From the IMG/VR virus record IMGVR_UViG_3300012006_000003, positions 1 to 64,000 of that record: 64,000 nt of DNA; one strand, 5' to 3'. Below are positions 28,846-39,521 of this stretch, piece after piece. Each line of letters starts with the position of its first letter. The stretch's first letter is position 1. The translations under genes and the position numbers were made by a program. The notes beneath the pieces were generated by a model. That model worked only from the letters and a program-made list of their open reading frames with translations. It was not told the origin of the DNA and ran no database searches. Source of the DNA: a virus.

Positions 28846-31353
28846 TTATAAGTATTCTAATTCTCCTCCATTAGCCATGAAGTCGTCTATCTCTTCTTGA
28901 GTCATGTATTGAATATCCTCATCTTCATCTTCAGTGTTACCACCCATAGCATAAACACCACCACCATATCTTGAAACATCTTTAAATCCAGTATCATCAG
29001 GTCTAAAATTACCAGCTTGATCATAATCACCTCTATCATCTTCATTACTAATACCAAAATTAGATTCAGCTGACTTTAAATTATTTATCATTTGATTCTC
29101 TTGTTTTTTAGCATTAATTTGATTTGCTTGATCTGCAATACCTTTTACTAAATATGAACCGCCTGTAAGATTAGCACCTAGATTGCTTCTATCTTTTTTA
29201 ACTTGAAAATCTTGTGAGTATGCATCATCTTCTTTTTTAATTGTAGTATTACCTGGCTGCATACTTTCAGGTACTGTAGCTTGAATTTGATTACCAGTTA
29301 CATCTTTTGTAGGGGCTTTATCAAAATAACCTTGAAGATTACTAATACTCATATTATTAGCATTAGGGTCAAAACCTACTTCAGTACCTATTTGTGCTCT
29401 ATATAATTCAGGAATAGAAACATCTCCACCATAAGCATATTCTGTATAATCTACAGGGCCTCCATATTCTTTAAGTTTTTCTGGATGTTCAAATAGATAA
29501 TGATGACCATATGTATTAGGATTTAATCCCATAGTATACATTTTTTCAGCTTTGTCCTTAGAATATTGAATAGTACCTTCAGGTTGTTGTTGAGACCAGA
29601 ACTCTTCATTTCTTCCATTACTAAAAGCTGGATATTTATTTTGAAATTCTTTAGCACCTCTATCACTACCATAATTATAATTCATGGCTTTTTGTCTTCT
29701 TTCCTCTTTTTCTTTAGCTAATTCTTCATGTGCTTTATCAAAACCTGTCTTAAAGTCAGTTTTAGTTGATTCTTCTTTAGGCATTGATTTTATTGCAGGA
29801 GTTTGTATTTGAACATTTTGTACAGTAGGTGTACCTGTTAAAGAAGAAGCCTGGTTAGCTATTGCTTGTGCTTTATTAGCATCACCAAATGGTACATAAC
29901 CTGGATTACTTTGTTGTATTCTTGCAACTTCTTTAGGATCATTAAATACATCTGCATCTTTATTACCTAAGAATCTATTAAGTTGTGCATCATCTCTTCT
30001 TTCTCTTCTTTGAGCACGTGCATCCATTGGAGGATAATAAGGCATATCACTTGCTTGTGCTGCAGCAGGAGTTGTAGGTTGTGCACCTTGAGGTACTTCA
30101 GGTACCATTCCTGACCTAGTCATACGTGCACCCAATTGCTTTATACCAGGAATACCAGATCTCATCATCATATCTGCAACAGGTTGTCTATTACCTTTTC
30201 TGTCTTGAGCAGCGTATTTAGCATCAAGTGCTTTTGCTTCATCTTCAGTAGGCATTTTAATTTGTGGTGTAGTACCCGCTGCTGTTGCATTTGGATTACC
30301 ATAATTTACAGTATATGCTTTTGGTCTACCTAATAATCCTCTTTTAGTTACATCAACACTTGTTACTTGTCTACCTGCAAGATTAGGATTAACTGCTGCT
30401 TGACCTGTAGCAGTATAGTAAGGAGAGTTAACTGCTTGAGTATATTGTCTACCTGATCTTTTAGGCATTTTGAAACCACCTTCAGCATATTCATTATAAT
30501 CTATATCACCATCTTGATATTCTTCATTAACAGATTCATTATCTCCACCACCAATGAATTTATATAAACCGGAATCAGTATCTGTAAACCCACCAAATTG
30601 TTCTCTATTAAAATCTATATTTGTACCTACTTGTGGATTATCAAATATATCATGTATACCAGTCGCATATGCACCAATGTGATGCATTAGATTTTCTGGA
30701 TCTGGTTGATTTTCTTGAACACCTCCATTTTGGTATCTACCATACTGAGCTTCAGCTGCTTGTTTTAATGCTGCTTCATTAGCTGTATTTTTAACTGCAC
30801 CTAAGAATCCTTTTACATGTGATTCTCTACCATTAAGTACATCATCTGCACCTGGAGAAGGTGTATCACCACCCTGACCCATTTTAGCAAACTTAGTATA
30901 CTCTTTAATAAAACTTCTTTTACTAAGTTTAGAACCACCTTGTTTCATATAGTTAGCTTCATCTTCTGGAGTATCTTCAGTAGTTGACATATCTATATCA
31001 GTATTATACATAGCTGCAAGTTGTTGCTGTCTTGCTTCTTCCTCAGCTGCTTCTTGTTCTTCAAGTAAAGCTTGTTCTTCTTCTTGTGCTCTTGCTTGTT
31101 CTTCTGCTGCAAGTTGTTGTTCTTCAACAGATACAGTATTTTCATTTAAACCAAGATCATTACTAACACTTGTTATATAATCATCAGCAACGTCTTCATC
31201 AATACCAGCACCAGCTAAGTCATCTCTTAATGTATCAGTATCACCGTCATAATCATCAGCTGACATCTTTTGTGTAAGATATGCTTCAATCTGTTCTTGA
31301 GTAGGTTGGTTAGTTTGCCCACCTGGTTTATATACTCTTACTCTCTTTTTCAT
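28846..31353 (-). CDS. Gly-Gly-motif virion protein, 835 aa
   Basis: Function not recognised. Residues about 75-115 are a Glu/Gln/Ala coiled coil. Around it are many short Gly-Gly motifs: YKPGGQT near the N-terminus, KQGGSKL, GQGGDTP, QNGGVQE, AEGGFKM, EYGGPVD, AYGGDVS and AMGGNTE. The last 32 residues (GGNTEDEDED..YMTQEEIDDFMANGGELEYL) are an acidic helix between Gly-Gly pairs. They closely resemble one internal and one C-terminal segment of the 940-aa protein encoded just upstream, pointing to a shared tag or interaction module. The chain is rich in Tyr, Gln and Asn and looks partly disordered. It is probably internal virion cargo by position. The start at 31353 follows a 60-base A/T-rich spacer. 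Confidence 0.78.
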   Translation of the reverse strand: MKKRVRVYKPGGQTNQPTQEQIEAYLTQKMSADDYDGDTDTLRDDLAGAGIDEDVADDYITSVSNDLGLNENTVSVEEQQLAAEEQARAQEEEQALLEEQEAAEEEARQQQLAAMYNTDIDMSTTEDTPEDEANYMKQGGSKLSKRSFIKEYTKFAKMGQGGDTPSPGADDVLNGRESHVKGFLGAVKNTANEAALKQAAEAQYGRYQNGGVQENQPDPENLMHHIGAYATGIHDIFDNPQVGTNIDFNREQFGGFTDTDSGLYKFIGGGDNESVNEEYQDGDIDYNEYAEGGFKMPKRSGRQYTQAVNSPYYTATGQAAVNPNLAGRQVTSVDVTKRGLLGRPKAYTVNYGNPNATAAGTTPQIKMPTEDEAKALDAKYAAQDRKGNRQPVADMMMRSGIPGIKQLGARMTRSGMVPEVPQGAQPTTPAAAQASDMPYYPPMDARAQRRERRDDAQLNRFLGNKDADVFNDPKEVARIQQSNPGYVPFGDANKAQAIANQASSLTGTPTVQNVQIQTPAIKSMPKEESTKTDFKTGFDKAHEELAKEKEERRQKAMNYNYGSDRGAKEFQNKYPAFSNGRNEEFWSQQQPEGTIQYSKDKAEKMYTMGLNPNTYGHHYLFEHPEKLKEYGGPVDYTEYAYGGDVSIPELYRAQIGTEVGFDPNANNMSISNLQGYFDKAPTKDVTGNQIQATVPESMQPGNTTIKKEDDAYSQDFQVKKDRSNLGANLTGGSYLVKGIADQANQINAKKQENQMINNLKSAESNFGISNEDDRGDYDQAGNFRPDDTGFKDVSRYGGGVYAMGGNTEDEDEDIQYMTQEEIDDFMANGGELEYL

Positions 31354-31413
31354 ATAATGTGTAATATATATTAAATATAATAAATTTTGGTTTACTCAAT
31401 AAACATTAAAAGT

Positions 31414-34236
31414 TTAATCAAGTTCTTCAACAGTATATCCTGCTTTTCTTAATAATGCTATAGTATGTTCATCTAATTCATCTTCCCAAACTTCTTCTAT
31501 TGTACCACCTTGTTTTAAATTTCCTTTTATAGCTTCACCTGTTGCTCCTATAATATTAGGAATAAACCCTTCTTTTAAATATTCAGATGGTGCCCCCATT
31601 GCATCTGTAGCACCTTTCATTATTGCCTCTGTTCTTGTAGGAAGATCTACATAGTCATTAGGATCACCATTTTCTAAACGTATTTGATCAGCAACATCTT
31701 GATCTTTTACATAACTCATAGGATCATAAGTAGATCCAGCAATTGCACCAGCACCAATACCAGTTGTTAAAGCAGCAGCACCAAATTTTTCTCCTGCTTT
31801 TTGTAAACCTGCACCAGTAGTAGCCCATTGAAACTTATTGTTCATAAGCTTTTCTTTATCAATAGGTACATATCTATTTGAAAAAGGTAACCTTCTATTC
31901 AATGATACGCCAGCATCTGTTAAAGGTACTTGCTTTACACTAGTACCCCAGTTATTTTGAATTGGATATGATGCATTACCTTTTCTAAAATTCCTACCTA
32001 TAAAACCTTGTTGATTAGCAGAACCTAAACCTATTTTAGAACCATCTACTGAACCATCTATTTTAGCTGAGTATATATCTGATGCATTTGTTTTACCTAC
32101 TTTTGTTGTTAAATCAGCATCTGGACCTTTTTTAACTAATCCTTTGGCTTTATTGAATAATGATTTAGATTCTACTAGTTTACCATTTTCAATTGAGTTA
32201 CCTATTACATTACCTAATGGTTTAATTGCACCTTCTAATTTTTTACCATAACCTGGAACCCAGTTTAATGGACTAATTCTATTCATTGCTTTATTTAAAA
32301 AAGGCATGTAAGATTTATCAGCAATATTTGCTATTACTTTATTCTTAGGACCAATAGCACCTTGAATAAGTTCAGGAGAGAAACCTGCATTTAAATTACC
32401 TCCTCCTGTACTTGGTGCACTAGGAACATTAGGAGCTTTTTCAGGTATAAATTTAGCTAACTTACCTTCTGCTTTATTAAGTAAATTTGCACTTCCTTTT
32501 ACAAGACCGCTTGCTGTTTTAAGACCTTTTAATCCAAGTAATCCTAATCCCATTTCAGTTACACCAGATGCCACATTTCCTTTATTTATTTCATTTCTTG
32601 AATGTGCTCCCCAGTTTCCAGGATTAAAAGTATTAAATACATCATTGACACCTAAGCCTCTTGTTTGTTTAGTTGCTGCCAACCATTTATCATAGTCAGG
32701 ACTTTCTGTATTCATTAAACCTTCATGCATACCTGGTACATAAGCTTGATCACCCGATATAGCATTAGCAGCCATTAACAATGGTTGAGATAATGCAGCT
32801 TGAGTTCTATCTACAAATTTTTCCATTGTAGATGCTTTGTTATATTTTTTCCACTGCTCTCTTTCAAATGCAGCTTGAGCATCTTTTTTAGCTTTTTCTT
32901 GAGCTTTATATTCTGCTGAGTTTAATATTGCAGTATTTTTTATATCACTTACTGCTTGCTTAGGAGTTACAGTACGTGTATTATCACTTACTTGAGTTTT
33001 AGGCACACCCTTCATTAACTCAATTTCTTTTTGTTTAGCAGCAGCTTGTTGTTTTTTCTGTTCTTGTAATTTATAAAACTGTTCTAATTTTTTAGCATTG
33101 GCTACTGAAGGTGAAGTATCTGTTTTTTTAACTTTTGCTTTAGGACTTGATGGACCTTGTAAACCAAACTTAGGACCAGAATATGTTTCTAAACCACCTT
33201 GAGCTTTAACTAATTCATGTTGTATATAACCTCCTATTTCATGTTCAGGTAATTCTTCTACTATATAACCTCCATCTCTATATGCTTGTATTTCTTCATC
33301 AGTAAGATCCATGTATTCATCTTCATTCTCTCCACCTTCTTGAAAGCTATATGTTAGTCCTGCTTGTACACCTGGCTTAAATAGTTTTCCTGGTACCATA
33401 GTATTATTAACTCCAGCATTAAAATTAATATGATCACCAAGATTTTTATTATAACCTACACCTGTTGTAAAACTTGGATTAAATTTACTACCTGGTTCTG
33501 TATAATTTTTTAATGTAGCATCAGCATCAAAGTTTTTAAATCTTTTATTATAACCTAATTCTGAATATAGATTACCCATAGCATTTTTATTAAAAAATGG
33601 TAACTCAACATTAGTACTTCCATGTAATCCAGATTTATGTTGAAAGTCAGCACCTAGTCCAATTACTTGTCCTGGTTCTCTATCTTCACTTTGTTGATTA
33701 TATGTATATAACCAGGGGTTACTATGTACTCCACCATTTTGTTCAGTTGGTAGATTGTATCCGTAGTTTAATTCATAGTGACTTAATGGATTTGGATTAA
33801 GATTAATTGGACCTAGTTTAGAACCACCTGACTTAAACTCAGCATTAGGATCAAATATCTTACTCTTCATGTTTTTAAATAACTTATTCTTAGCAAATAG
33901 TTTATTAGTAGCAGACATACTCTTAGAGTACTTCTTACTTTTAAGAGTCCCACCTTTCCTACCAATTTGTGTTTCATCTACATAAGATGCACCTTTAAAA
34001 TTATAATTTTTTTCTGGTTCCATTAAGACACCGGGACCTACATTAGGTTGAGCCCACACTGGAGCTTTAACATTATGCATAGTAATCTCATTACCAGGTA
34101 CTCTTACTGGTTGTCCTTGATTAGCAGGATTCCAATAACCCATAGGATCAACAGTTATATCTCTTGGCTTTGCCGGTGCTTTTGCTTTACCTAATTCTGA
34201 TACAGCTTTAGATAATACTTTTTTATTGTATGCCAT
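31414..34236 (-). CDS. Gly-Gly-motif virion protein, 940 aa
   Basis: Function not recognised. The first 130 residues are basic with GRKGGTLKSKKYSKS and FKSGGSKLG. Residues about 160-300 read like repeated beta strands with Tyr, Asn and Gly (GVGYNKNLGDHINFNAGVNN), resembling an outer-membrane-barrel or beta-solenoid segment. Residues 300-333 carry an acidic helix flanked by Gly-Gly (LTDEEIQAYRDGGYIVEEL). A variant of it closes the protein at residues 910-940. The middle (370-480) is Lys/Gln-rich coiled coil, and the last third has Gly/Ala segments such as AALTTGIGAGAIAGS that could contact a membrane. Start and previous stop overlap as TAATG, so translation is coupled to the 1757-aa tail protein. 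An internal or ejected tail-associated protein is plausible. Confidence 0.78.
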   Translation of the reverse strand: MAYNKKVLSKAVSELGKAKAPAKPRDITVDPMGYWNPANQGQPVRVPGNEITMHNVKAPVWAQPNVGPGVLMEPEKNYNFKGASYVDETQIGRKGGTLKSKKYSKSMSATNKLFAKNKLFKNMKSKIFDPNAEFKSGGSKLGPINLNPNPLSHYELNYGYNLPTEQNGGVHSNPWLYTYNQQSEDREPGQVIGLGADFQHKSGLHGSTNVELPFFNKNAMGNLYSELGYNKRFKNFDADATLKNYTEPGSKFNPSFTTGVGYNKNLGDHINFNAGVNNTMVPGKLFKPGVQAGLTYSFQEGGENEDEYMDLTDEEIQAYRDGGYIVEELPEHEIGGYIQHELVKAQGGLETYSGPKFGLQGPSSPKAKVKKTDTSPSVANAKKLEQFYKLQEQKKQQAAAKQKEIELMKGVPKTQVSDNTRTVTPKQAVSDIKNTAILNSAEYKAQEKAKKDAQAAFEREQWKKYNKASTMEKFVDRTQAALSQPLLMAANAISGDQAYVPGMHEGLMNTESPDYDKWLAATKQTRGLGVNDVFNTFNPGNWGAHSRNEINKGNVASGVTEMGLGLLGLKGLKTASGLVKGSANLLNKAEGKLAKFIPEKAPNVPSAPSTGGGNLNAGFSPELIQGAIGPKNKVIANIADKSYMPFLNKAMNRISPLNWVPGYGKKLEGAIKPLGNVIGNSIENGKLVESKSLFNKAKGLVKKGPDADLTTKVGKTNASDIYSAKIDGSVDGSKIGLGSANQQGFIGRNFRKGNASYPIQNNWGTSVKQVPLTDAGVSLNRRLPFSNRYVPIDKEKLMNNKFQWATTGAGLQKAGEKFGAAALTTGIGAGAIAGSTYDPMSYVKDQDVADQIRLENGDPNDYVDLPTRTEAIMKGATDAMGAPSEYLKEGFIPNIIGATGEAIKGNLKQGGTIEEVWEDELDEHTIALLRKAGYTVEELD

Positions 34237-37200
34237 TATCTTAGTGATATTTGATTTTTACTATTGCTTAACTTAACTATCATGTTGATATCCTTAGAAT
34301 CAATTTTACTCAAAAATAAGAAATTTAAATAGTGTCTAAACTTTTTTCTTTCTAATTGAGGTTTATTATAGTTTAAATTAACAGCATTTAAAGTTTTAAT
34401 GTAACCATTTGACTGAGTATTCCATATTACTTCTTGAATATAGTTACCTGCAAGAATAGTAGTACCTGGAAATAGTGGTCCAGTAGGAGGATAATTAGAA
34501 CCTATAGGAAACTCTCCTCTATTTTTAGTTATATCCCAGAACTGGTTAAACCTATATTTGTTTTCTTCTTTACTAAAAAGTATATCAATTGATCCTGTGT
34601 TTATCTTTGGATATGTATTAGCTAGTGTAATATTATTCTTAGGGAATATATTAAGATTCAAGTATCCAGAAACTTGCTCAGTATTATATATTACTGCTTT
34701 ATCAAAGTTAAAATCTAATACATGAAATTGATCAACACAATTTAATGTACTATTTTTATAACATTCAAGTATGTATTCCATAGATTTTAAAGTAGTAACT
34801 GTTTGTCCAGTAATTAATGGAATCTCAATCTCAAATGGATATTGTACACCATAAAAGTTACAGTAACTATCACATACATAATTATGTTTCCATAGTTTAC
34901 CTCCTTTAGTAGACATAAAGTATTGTCTACCAGGAAACACAAAGTCAGGAGACCAATCATGATGAGAGACCCAATAATCATTTTTAGGGTCAAAACTTGT
35001 AGTCCAAGATGCATTTTCAAATATAAGGGGATCACCTAAGTCTACTTTAGTAATACCATTAACTAAAAAGTAATTACTATATTCAATATACTCTACTCTA
35101 GTATTTGCTGGTAAATCTTTTCTTAATTGATAATCTTTTTTAGAGAAATAAATTACACCATTGTAGTTATCATACACGGCTTGTGTACCAATACCAGCAA
35201 CAGGATTATCTGTATGTGGATAATTAGGAAAATCTTCAATAAGCTTATAGGGTAAGAATAAACTAAACCACCATTTCATACCTTGTTGAGATATTTCTTT
35301 AAGACCACCTTCAAATGCAAATACTCTTCCTTGATTTTGAGAGATATAATACATACCCGCTGGCGTAGCAATAACACCAAACTTGTTTTGAGATGAGCCA
35401 TATTCATATTCAGCATCAGAAATTGTTACATTCTGAGGAGGATTAGCAAATAAACCACCATCACCTATTGTAATCTTAGTACCTAAATCTGTTTCAAGAG
35501 TATCAACACCTTGATAAACTAAAGGACTAGCATTCTGGAATGTAATAAACATACCTGTTTTAGCATATGCTTTTATACTAGTAATTCTATTTTTAAAATC
35601 TTTATAGTTATTTACAAGATATACAAACCATGAATCTTTTGATGATTCATTTTGTTGAGGTAATGAATATATAACTCTATCAGGATAGTAAGTATAACAT
35701 AACTGAGATACAGTAGGATTATAATATCTAGACTGTAAATTACCTTGTGAAAAGTATTGAGTAAACACTTTAGATATACTTAATGAATAGTCATATGCAT
35801 AATAGTTACCCCTTGAAATAGTATCAGGGTTTATATTAAACATTGCATTCAAATTAGTATATGTATATTTATCATAGTGTTGTTCATATACTGCAGTACC
35901 TGGTTGTCTAAAATCTACTAATACATCTGACTCAACAAAGAAATCTCTTACTGATGAGTTAGCTAAATAAAAGTATGAATCTTTAGCACCAAATATTCCA
36001 GGATATGTATCTGGATTAGGAGGATCATTGTCTGGTGTATCAGTTGCATAATTATATTTTCTACTACTATTTATATAATAATCTAAATTATAGTAATCTG
36101 TTGGTCTTGGGCCTGCACCTGGGCTAGGATTTACAAAATCTGATGGTGATAATTGTCCGGCATCATATGTTTGACTGTTTGCCCAGAATCTTGGTTCAGC
36201 AATCATACTTCTTAAAATGTAGTTATACTCATATCCATCTGGTTGACCATATAACCAATCATAGAAGAAGAACATGTTATTCTTTTCAGTGTATCTATTA
36301 ACATAAGTATCACCTCCAAAGAATACTGGAGTCTGATTAATTACATTTAATGGTACTAGAACAGCTCTATTACCGGCAGGTGTATTTATATTACACCAAA
36401 ATGAGCGCACTAAAACAGGTATATTCTCTCCATTATAATTTAACTTTTGCTCTGATGGAGTAATTGGTATTTGTTTAATAGAATCAAGTTGACCATACTG
36501 GTTTCTTAATCTTACTTTTATACCACCATAGTGACTTGTAATAGGTAAGTTAAATGAATTACTTTTATTATTAGTCATATCTACAGGAAGGTTGTTACCT
36601 ACCTGTATAGCTGTACCCAAAGTTACTAAAGATTTATCTGCTGTAGGACCTGTAATAAAAGCAGGACCATTATCAACTTTAACTGTACTACCTGATTGTG
36701 TTCTTAATGTAACTGTTGTTTGTCTTTTAAGATTATTAATTATATAATTTATACCACTAAAAGGTTTTACATTTTGAATATTATTTTTTAAGTAAAAACT
36801 ATCATCAATAGTAAATCTTTGTATTTGTGATAAATTAGGTGCATTAAAATTACTATAGAAACCTTCAGCTATTGCCTGCAAAGCATATTGTCTATAAGGT
36901 AAAGCTGCGTAAATTAATCTTGCTGTTGTAGAAGCACCTTCTAAAAAATAAGATAAACCTAGAGGTATACCATATGCAAGACCTAATAAACCAGTATAAG
37001 CAAGTTTAGGTACTTCTCTTTGATATTCATTTGTTATACCTAATGTTGCATTACTTGGAGCTACAAGATTTACTGCTGAAATATATGTACCATTTATTGT
37101 AGATAATATTGGATTAAGACCAAAAGTAAAGGCATCACCAATTGCACCACTACCTACTAGATAAGTTTTCATTGCAGTATTATAAGCTGCTTGAGCAAGT

Positions 37201-39509
37201 CCTGTAGCAGTAGAACCAACAGTTGCAGCAGCATATGCTACACCAAGTGAGTCACTGGCACCTGATCCTGTAGCAGGTTTACCAAGTGTAGTTGTCATTT
37301 TACCTACATTCTGTATAACAAGTTCAATGATACCGCCAATGAACATTGCAAATAGTGCAATATCAGCTATTAATTTAAAGTTAGGATGTTGATCCGGTTC
37401 TTGAAAGTATTGTACTGATGTACCAGATAGTGAACCATATAGTTTTAACTCAGTAATAGATAAGTATGGATTTCTAAAATTAGTATCAGGAGAATGAAAA
37501 GTTGTCATATTAAGTGGCACACTTTGATCTACAATTCTAGTAAAAGGAAATGTACCATCTGTTATTCTAATATAAGGATCATTTTGACCAGCTACAGCTC
37601 CACCTAATGATGCTGACAATGGTTCAATAGTATTAAAAGGATAGTTAGGATATAATCCAATTCTCCCTTGAGCACTATTACCTTTAATTTTATAAGTACG
37701 CATGTTATTAAGCATACCTTTAGCTATGATAGATCTATTACCTTCTCTTGAACCTCTTAGTATTTCATAACCTACTATTCCTGGTATATCAAAACCATCA
37801 TTATCTTTTGGTAAAATAATATTCACAAAGTTAACACCCATCAGTCTAATTGCTTGACCTCCTTGTGCATAATGATTAGTTAAATCAGAACCATTAGTTA
37901 TATTATCAGGAAACTTGTGATGTCTTATTGGTTTACCACATAAGTCAAACTGAGGATCAGTTGTTCCTGTCCAACAATGAGATGATGCATTCCATACTTC
38001 ATCTTTATTATCTGGATACTTTTCAGTAGATTCCCAGTAACCCATAGTACCTTGAGCCTTTATTATACCCCCGTCTGGTAAAGTTCCAGATGCAGCATTT
38101 GCTGTAGCTGTATTATATATTTCAAATACTCTATCATCTGTATTAATTGCATTTTGATCACTTAAAGGTGATGTTTCAGGTAATGTACCTCCACCTGGAA
38201 CATTAAAGTCTACTGGAGCTCTACCTGGTATATGATATGATGCAGACTTATCACCTGTATTATATATCCATCTTATAAAGAATGTATATACTTCATCTCT
38301 TAAGTAACTAGTATTACTTCCCCCTTGTACATAATAATCTGCAGGATACTCAACAGAAACCCATTGAGCTTGTATTTGATTAGCTAAAGGCTGATAGTTA
38401 AAATCAAACTTAGACCTTGGAGCTATTCTTAATAGATAATTATTAACCTCAGTAATTTGATCTGATGTTTCATACACAGCATTTCTCAAAGGTATTTGCT
38501 CAATAGGAACAGCTATTAAATCAGTTTTAATCTGATCAAGATGTATTACTGAAGTCTTAGTAGAATATAAACCAATTCTTTTTGCTACTGCACCTTGGTT
38601 AATAATCTGTACTATTACTAATTCAAATTCATCAAAATTAGTTGAGTCAGCTGTAATAAGAATATCTATAGCTCCTTGTGAGTTATCAACACTCCAGATA
38701 GGTTGTGTATTACTTGGTGAAAAATAATCTGTAACTTTTTGTCCTTTTATAGTATATGCAATAGTAGCAAAGTAAGACCCATTTAATAATACCCCACCAC
38801 CAACTCCTGGTTTAACCTGAATTGTCGGTGTTTGCATTAAACGTGCAAGTCTTATATCTTCACAATTTAATGTAGTTAAGTCAGTACATATTATACAATC
38901 ATTAATTGTTTGACAGTTCTGATTCCATGCTACACCTGGCCATTGTAATGTAGCTGATGTACCATTACTATATGTATTATTTCCAATCCATTGATATGTA
39001 TCTCCTGGCCATAATGCATTATCACCAATGTTTAAATATCTATCTGGATTATTTCCATCAGCAAAGTATACAGCCCAAGAGCAATCTTCTTTTTCTCTTG
39101 ATGCTCCTGTTATTAAATATCTTTTGTCAAAGTTTAAACAAGCATCTTGTACAATAATTCTATACTTACAAGTATCTTCTTCATATAATCCTATTTCATG
39201 TCCTGTAGGTAAACCTATACCATTAGACGGATAAGCCACTGTAAATATTATCCATTTATCAGAATATAAATGTATTGTACCTATAATATATTTTTTACCA
39301 GATAGTGTTGCACCTGCTTCACCACATAAGACATTAGATACTTCATTAGATAAAGTACCTATGTTACCTTCAATAGTATTGTTCACAGCATTACGTGCAT
39401 GTGTCCACATACCTTCAGCAATGAATGTAGGATCAGAATCTTTATTTAATCCTTTTACAAAGGTGTTTGTTTTATTTTGACTAGTATCTTGTATATTTTT
39501 CTTTGCCAT
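34236..39509 (-). CDS. Tail muzzle-type protein of crAss-like phages, 1757 aa
   Basis: The N-terminus (TNTFVKGLNKDSDPTFIAEGMWTHARNA, then GNIGTLSNEVSN) is the conserved opening of the very large tail protein of crAss-like phages, which in the phiCrAss001 virion forms the muzzle at the tail end. The chain is Tyr/Asn/Gly/Pro-rich and mostly beta, as expected for a large tail structural protein. Two hydrophobic stretches occur, near residues 713-730 (ALFAMFIGGIIELVI) and 841-855 (GLAYGIPLGLSYFL). The gene follows two ring-type proteins by 12 bases and overlaps the 940-aa gene by one base. Family assignment is from pattern recognition of the N-terminus and the gene order, so the precise structural role is inferred. 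Confidence 0.82.
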   Translation of the reverse strand: MAKKNIQDTSQNKTNTFVKGLNKDSDPTFIAEGMWTHARNAVNNTIEGNIGTLSNEVSNVLCGEAGATLSGKKYIIGTIHLYSDKWIIFTVAYPSNGIGLPTGHEIGLYEEDTCKYRIIVQDACLNFDKRYLITGASREKEDCSWAVYFADGNNPDRYLNIGDNALWPGDTYQWIGNNTYSNGTSATLQWPGVAWNQNCQTINDCIICTDLTTLNCEDIRLARLMQTPTIQVKPGVGGGVLLNGSYFATIAYTIKGQKVTDYFSPSNTQPIWSVDNSQGAIDILITADSTNFDEFELVIVQIINQGAVAKRIGLYSTKTSVIHLDQIKTDLIAVPIEQIPLRNAVYETSDQITEVNNYLLRIAPRSKFDFNYQPLANQIQAQWVSVEYPADYYVQGGSNTSYLRDEVYTFFIRWIYNTGDKSASYHIPGRAPVDFNVPGGGTLPETSPLSDQNAINTDDRVFEIYNTATANAASGTLPDGGIIKAQGTMGYWESTEKYPDNKDEVWNASSHCWTGTTDPQFDLCGKPIRHHKFPDNITNGSDLTNHYAQGGQAIRLMGVNFVNIILPKDNDGFDIPGIVGYEILRGSREGNRSIIAKGMLNNMRTYKIKGNSAQGRIGLYPNYPFNTIEPLSASLGGAVAGQNDPYIRITDGTFPFTRIVDQSVPLNMTTFHSPDTNFRNPYLSITELKLYGSLSGTSVQYFQEPDQHPNFKLIADIALFAMFIGGIIELVIQNVGKMTTTLGKPATGSGASDSLGVAYAAATVGSTATGLAQAAYNTAMKTYLVGSGAIGDAFTFGLNPILSTINGTYISAVNLVAPSNATLGITNEYQREVPKLAYTGLLGLAYGIPLGLSYFLEGASTTARLIYAALPYRQYALQAIAEGFYSNFNAPNLSQIQRFTIDDSFYLKNNIQNVKPFSGINYIINNLKRQTTVTLRTQSGSTVKVDNGPAFITGPTADKSLVTLGTAIQVGNNLPVDMTNNKSNSFNLPITSHYGGIKVRLRNQYGQLDSIKQIPITPSEQKLNYNGENIPVLVRSFWCNINTPAGNRAVLVPLNVINQTPVFFGGDTYVNRYTEKNNMFFFYDWLYGQPDGYEYNYILRSMIAEPRFWANSQTYDAGQLSPSDFVNPSPGAGPRPTDYYNLDYYINSSRKYNYATDTPDNDPPNPDTYPGIFGAKDSYFYLANSSVRDFFVESDVLVDFRQPGTAVYEQHYDKYTYTNLNAMFNINPDTISRGNYYAYDYSLSISKVFTQYFSQGNLQSRYYNPTVSQLCYTYYPDRVIYSLPQQNESSKDSWFVYLVNNYKDFKNRITSIKAYAKTGMFITFQNASPLVYQGVDTLETDLGTKITIGDGGLFANPPQNVTISDAEYEYGSSQNKFGVIATPAGMYYISQNQGRVFAFEGGLKEISQQGMKWWFSLFLPYKLIEDFPNYPHTDNPVAGIGTQAVYDNYNGVIYFSKKDYQLRKDLPANTRVEYIEYSNYFLVNGITKVDLGDPLIFENASWTTSFDPKNDYWVSHHDWSPDFVFPGRQYFMSTKGGKLWKHNYVCDSYCNFYGVQYPFEIEIPLITGQTVTTLKSMEYILECYKNSTLNCVDQFHVLDFNFDKAVIYNTEQVSGYLNLNIFPKNNITLANTYPKINTGSIDILFSKEENKYRFNQFWDITKNRGEFPIGSNYPPTGPLFPGTTILAGNYIQEVIWNTQSNGYIKTLNAVNLNYNKPQLERKKFRHYLNFLFLSKIDSKDINMIVKLSNSKNQISLR

Positions 39510-39521
39510 AATGTAAAAGTA

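Noticed and set aside
31354-31413. Hairpin GTTTA/TAAAC after the 940-aa gene as terminator
   Set aside because: The stem is only 5 bp and A/T-rich with no uninterrupted T tract.
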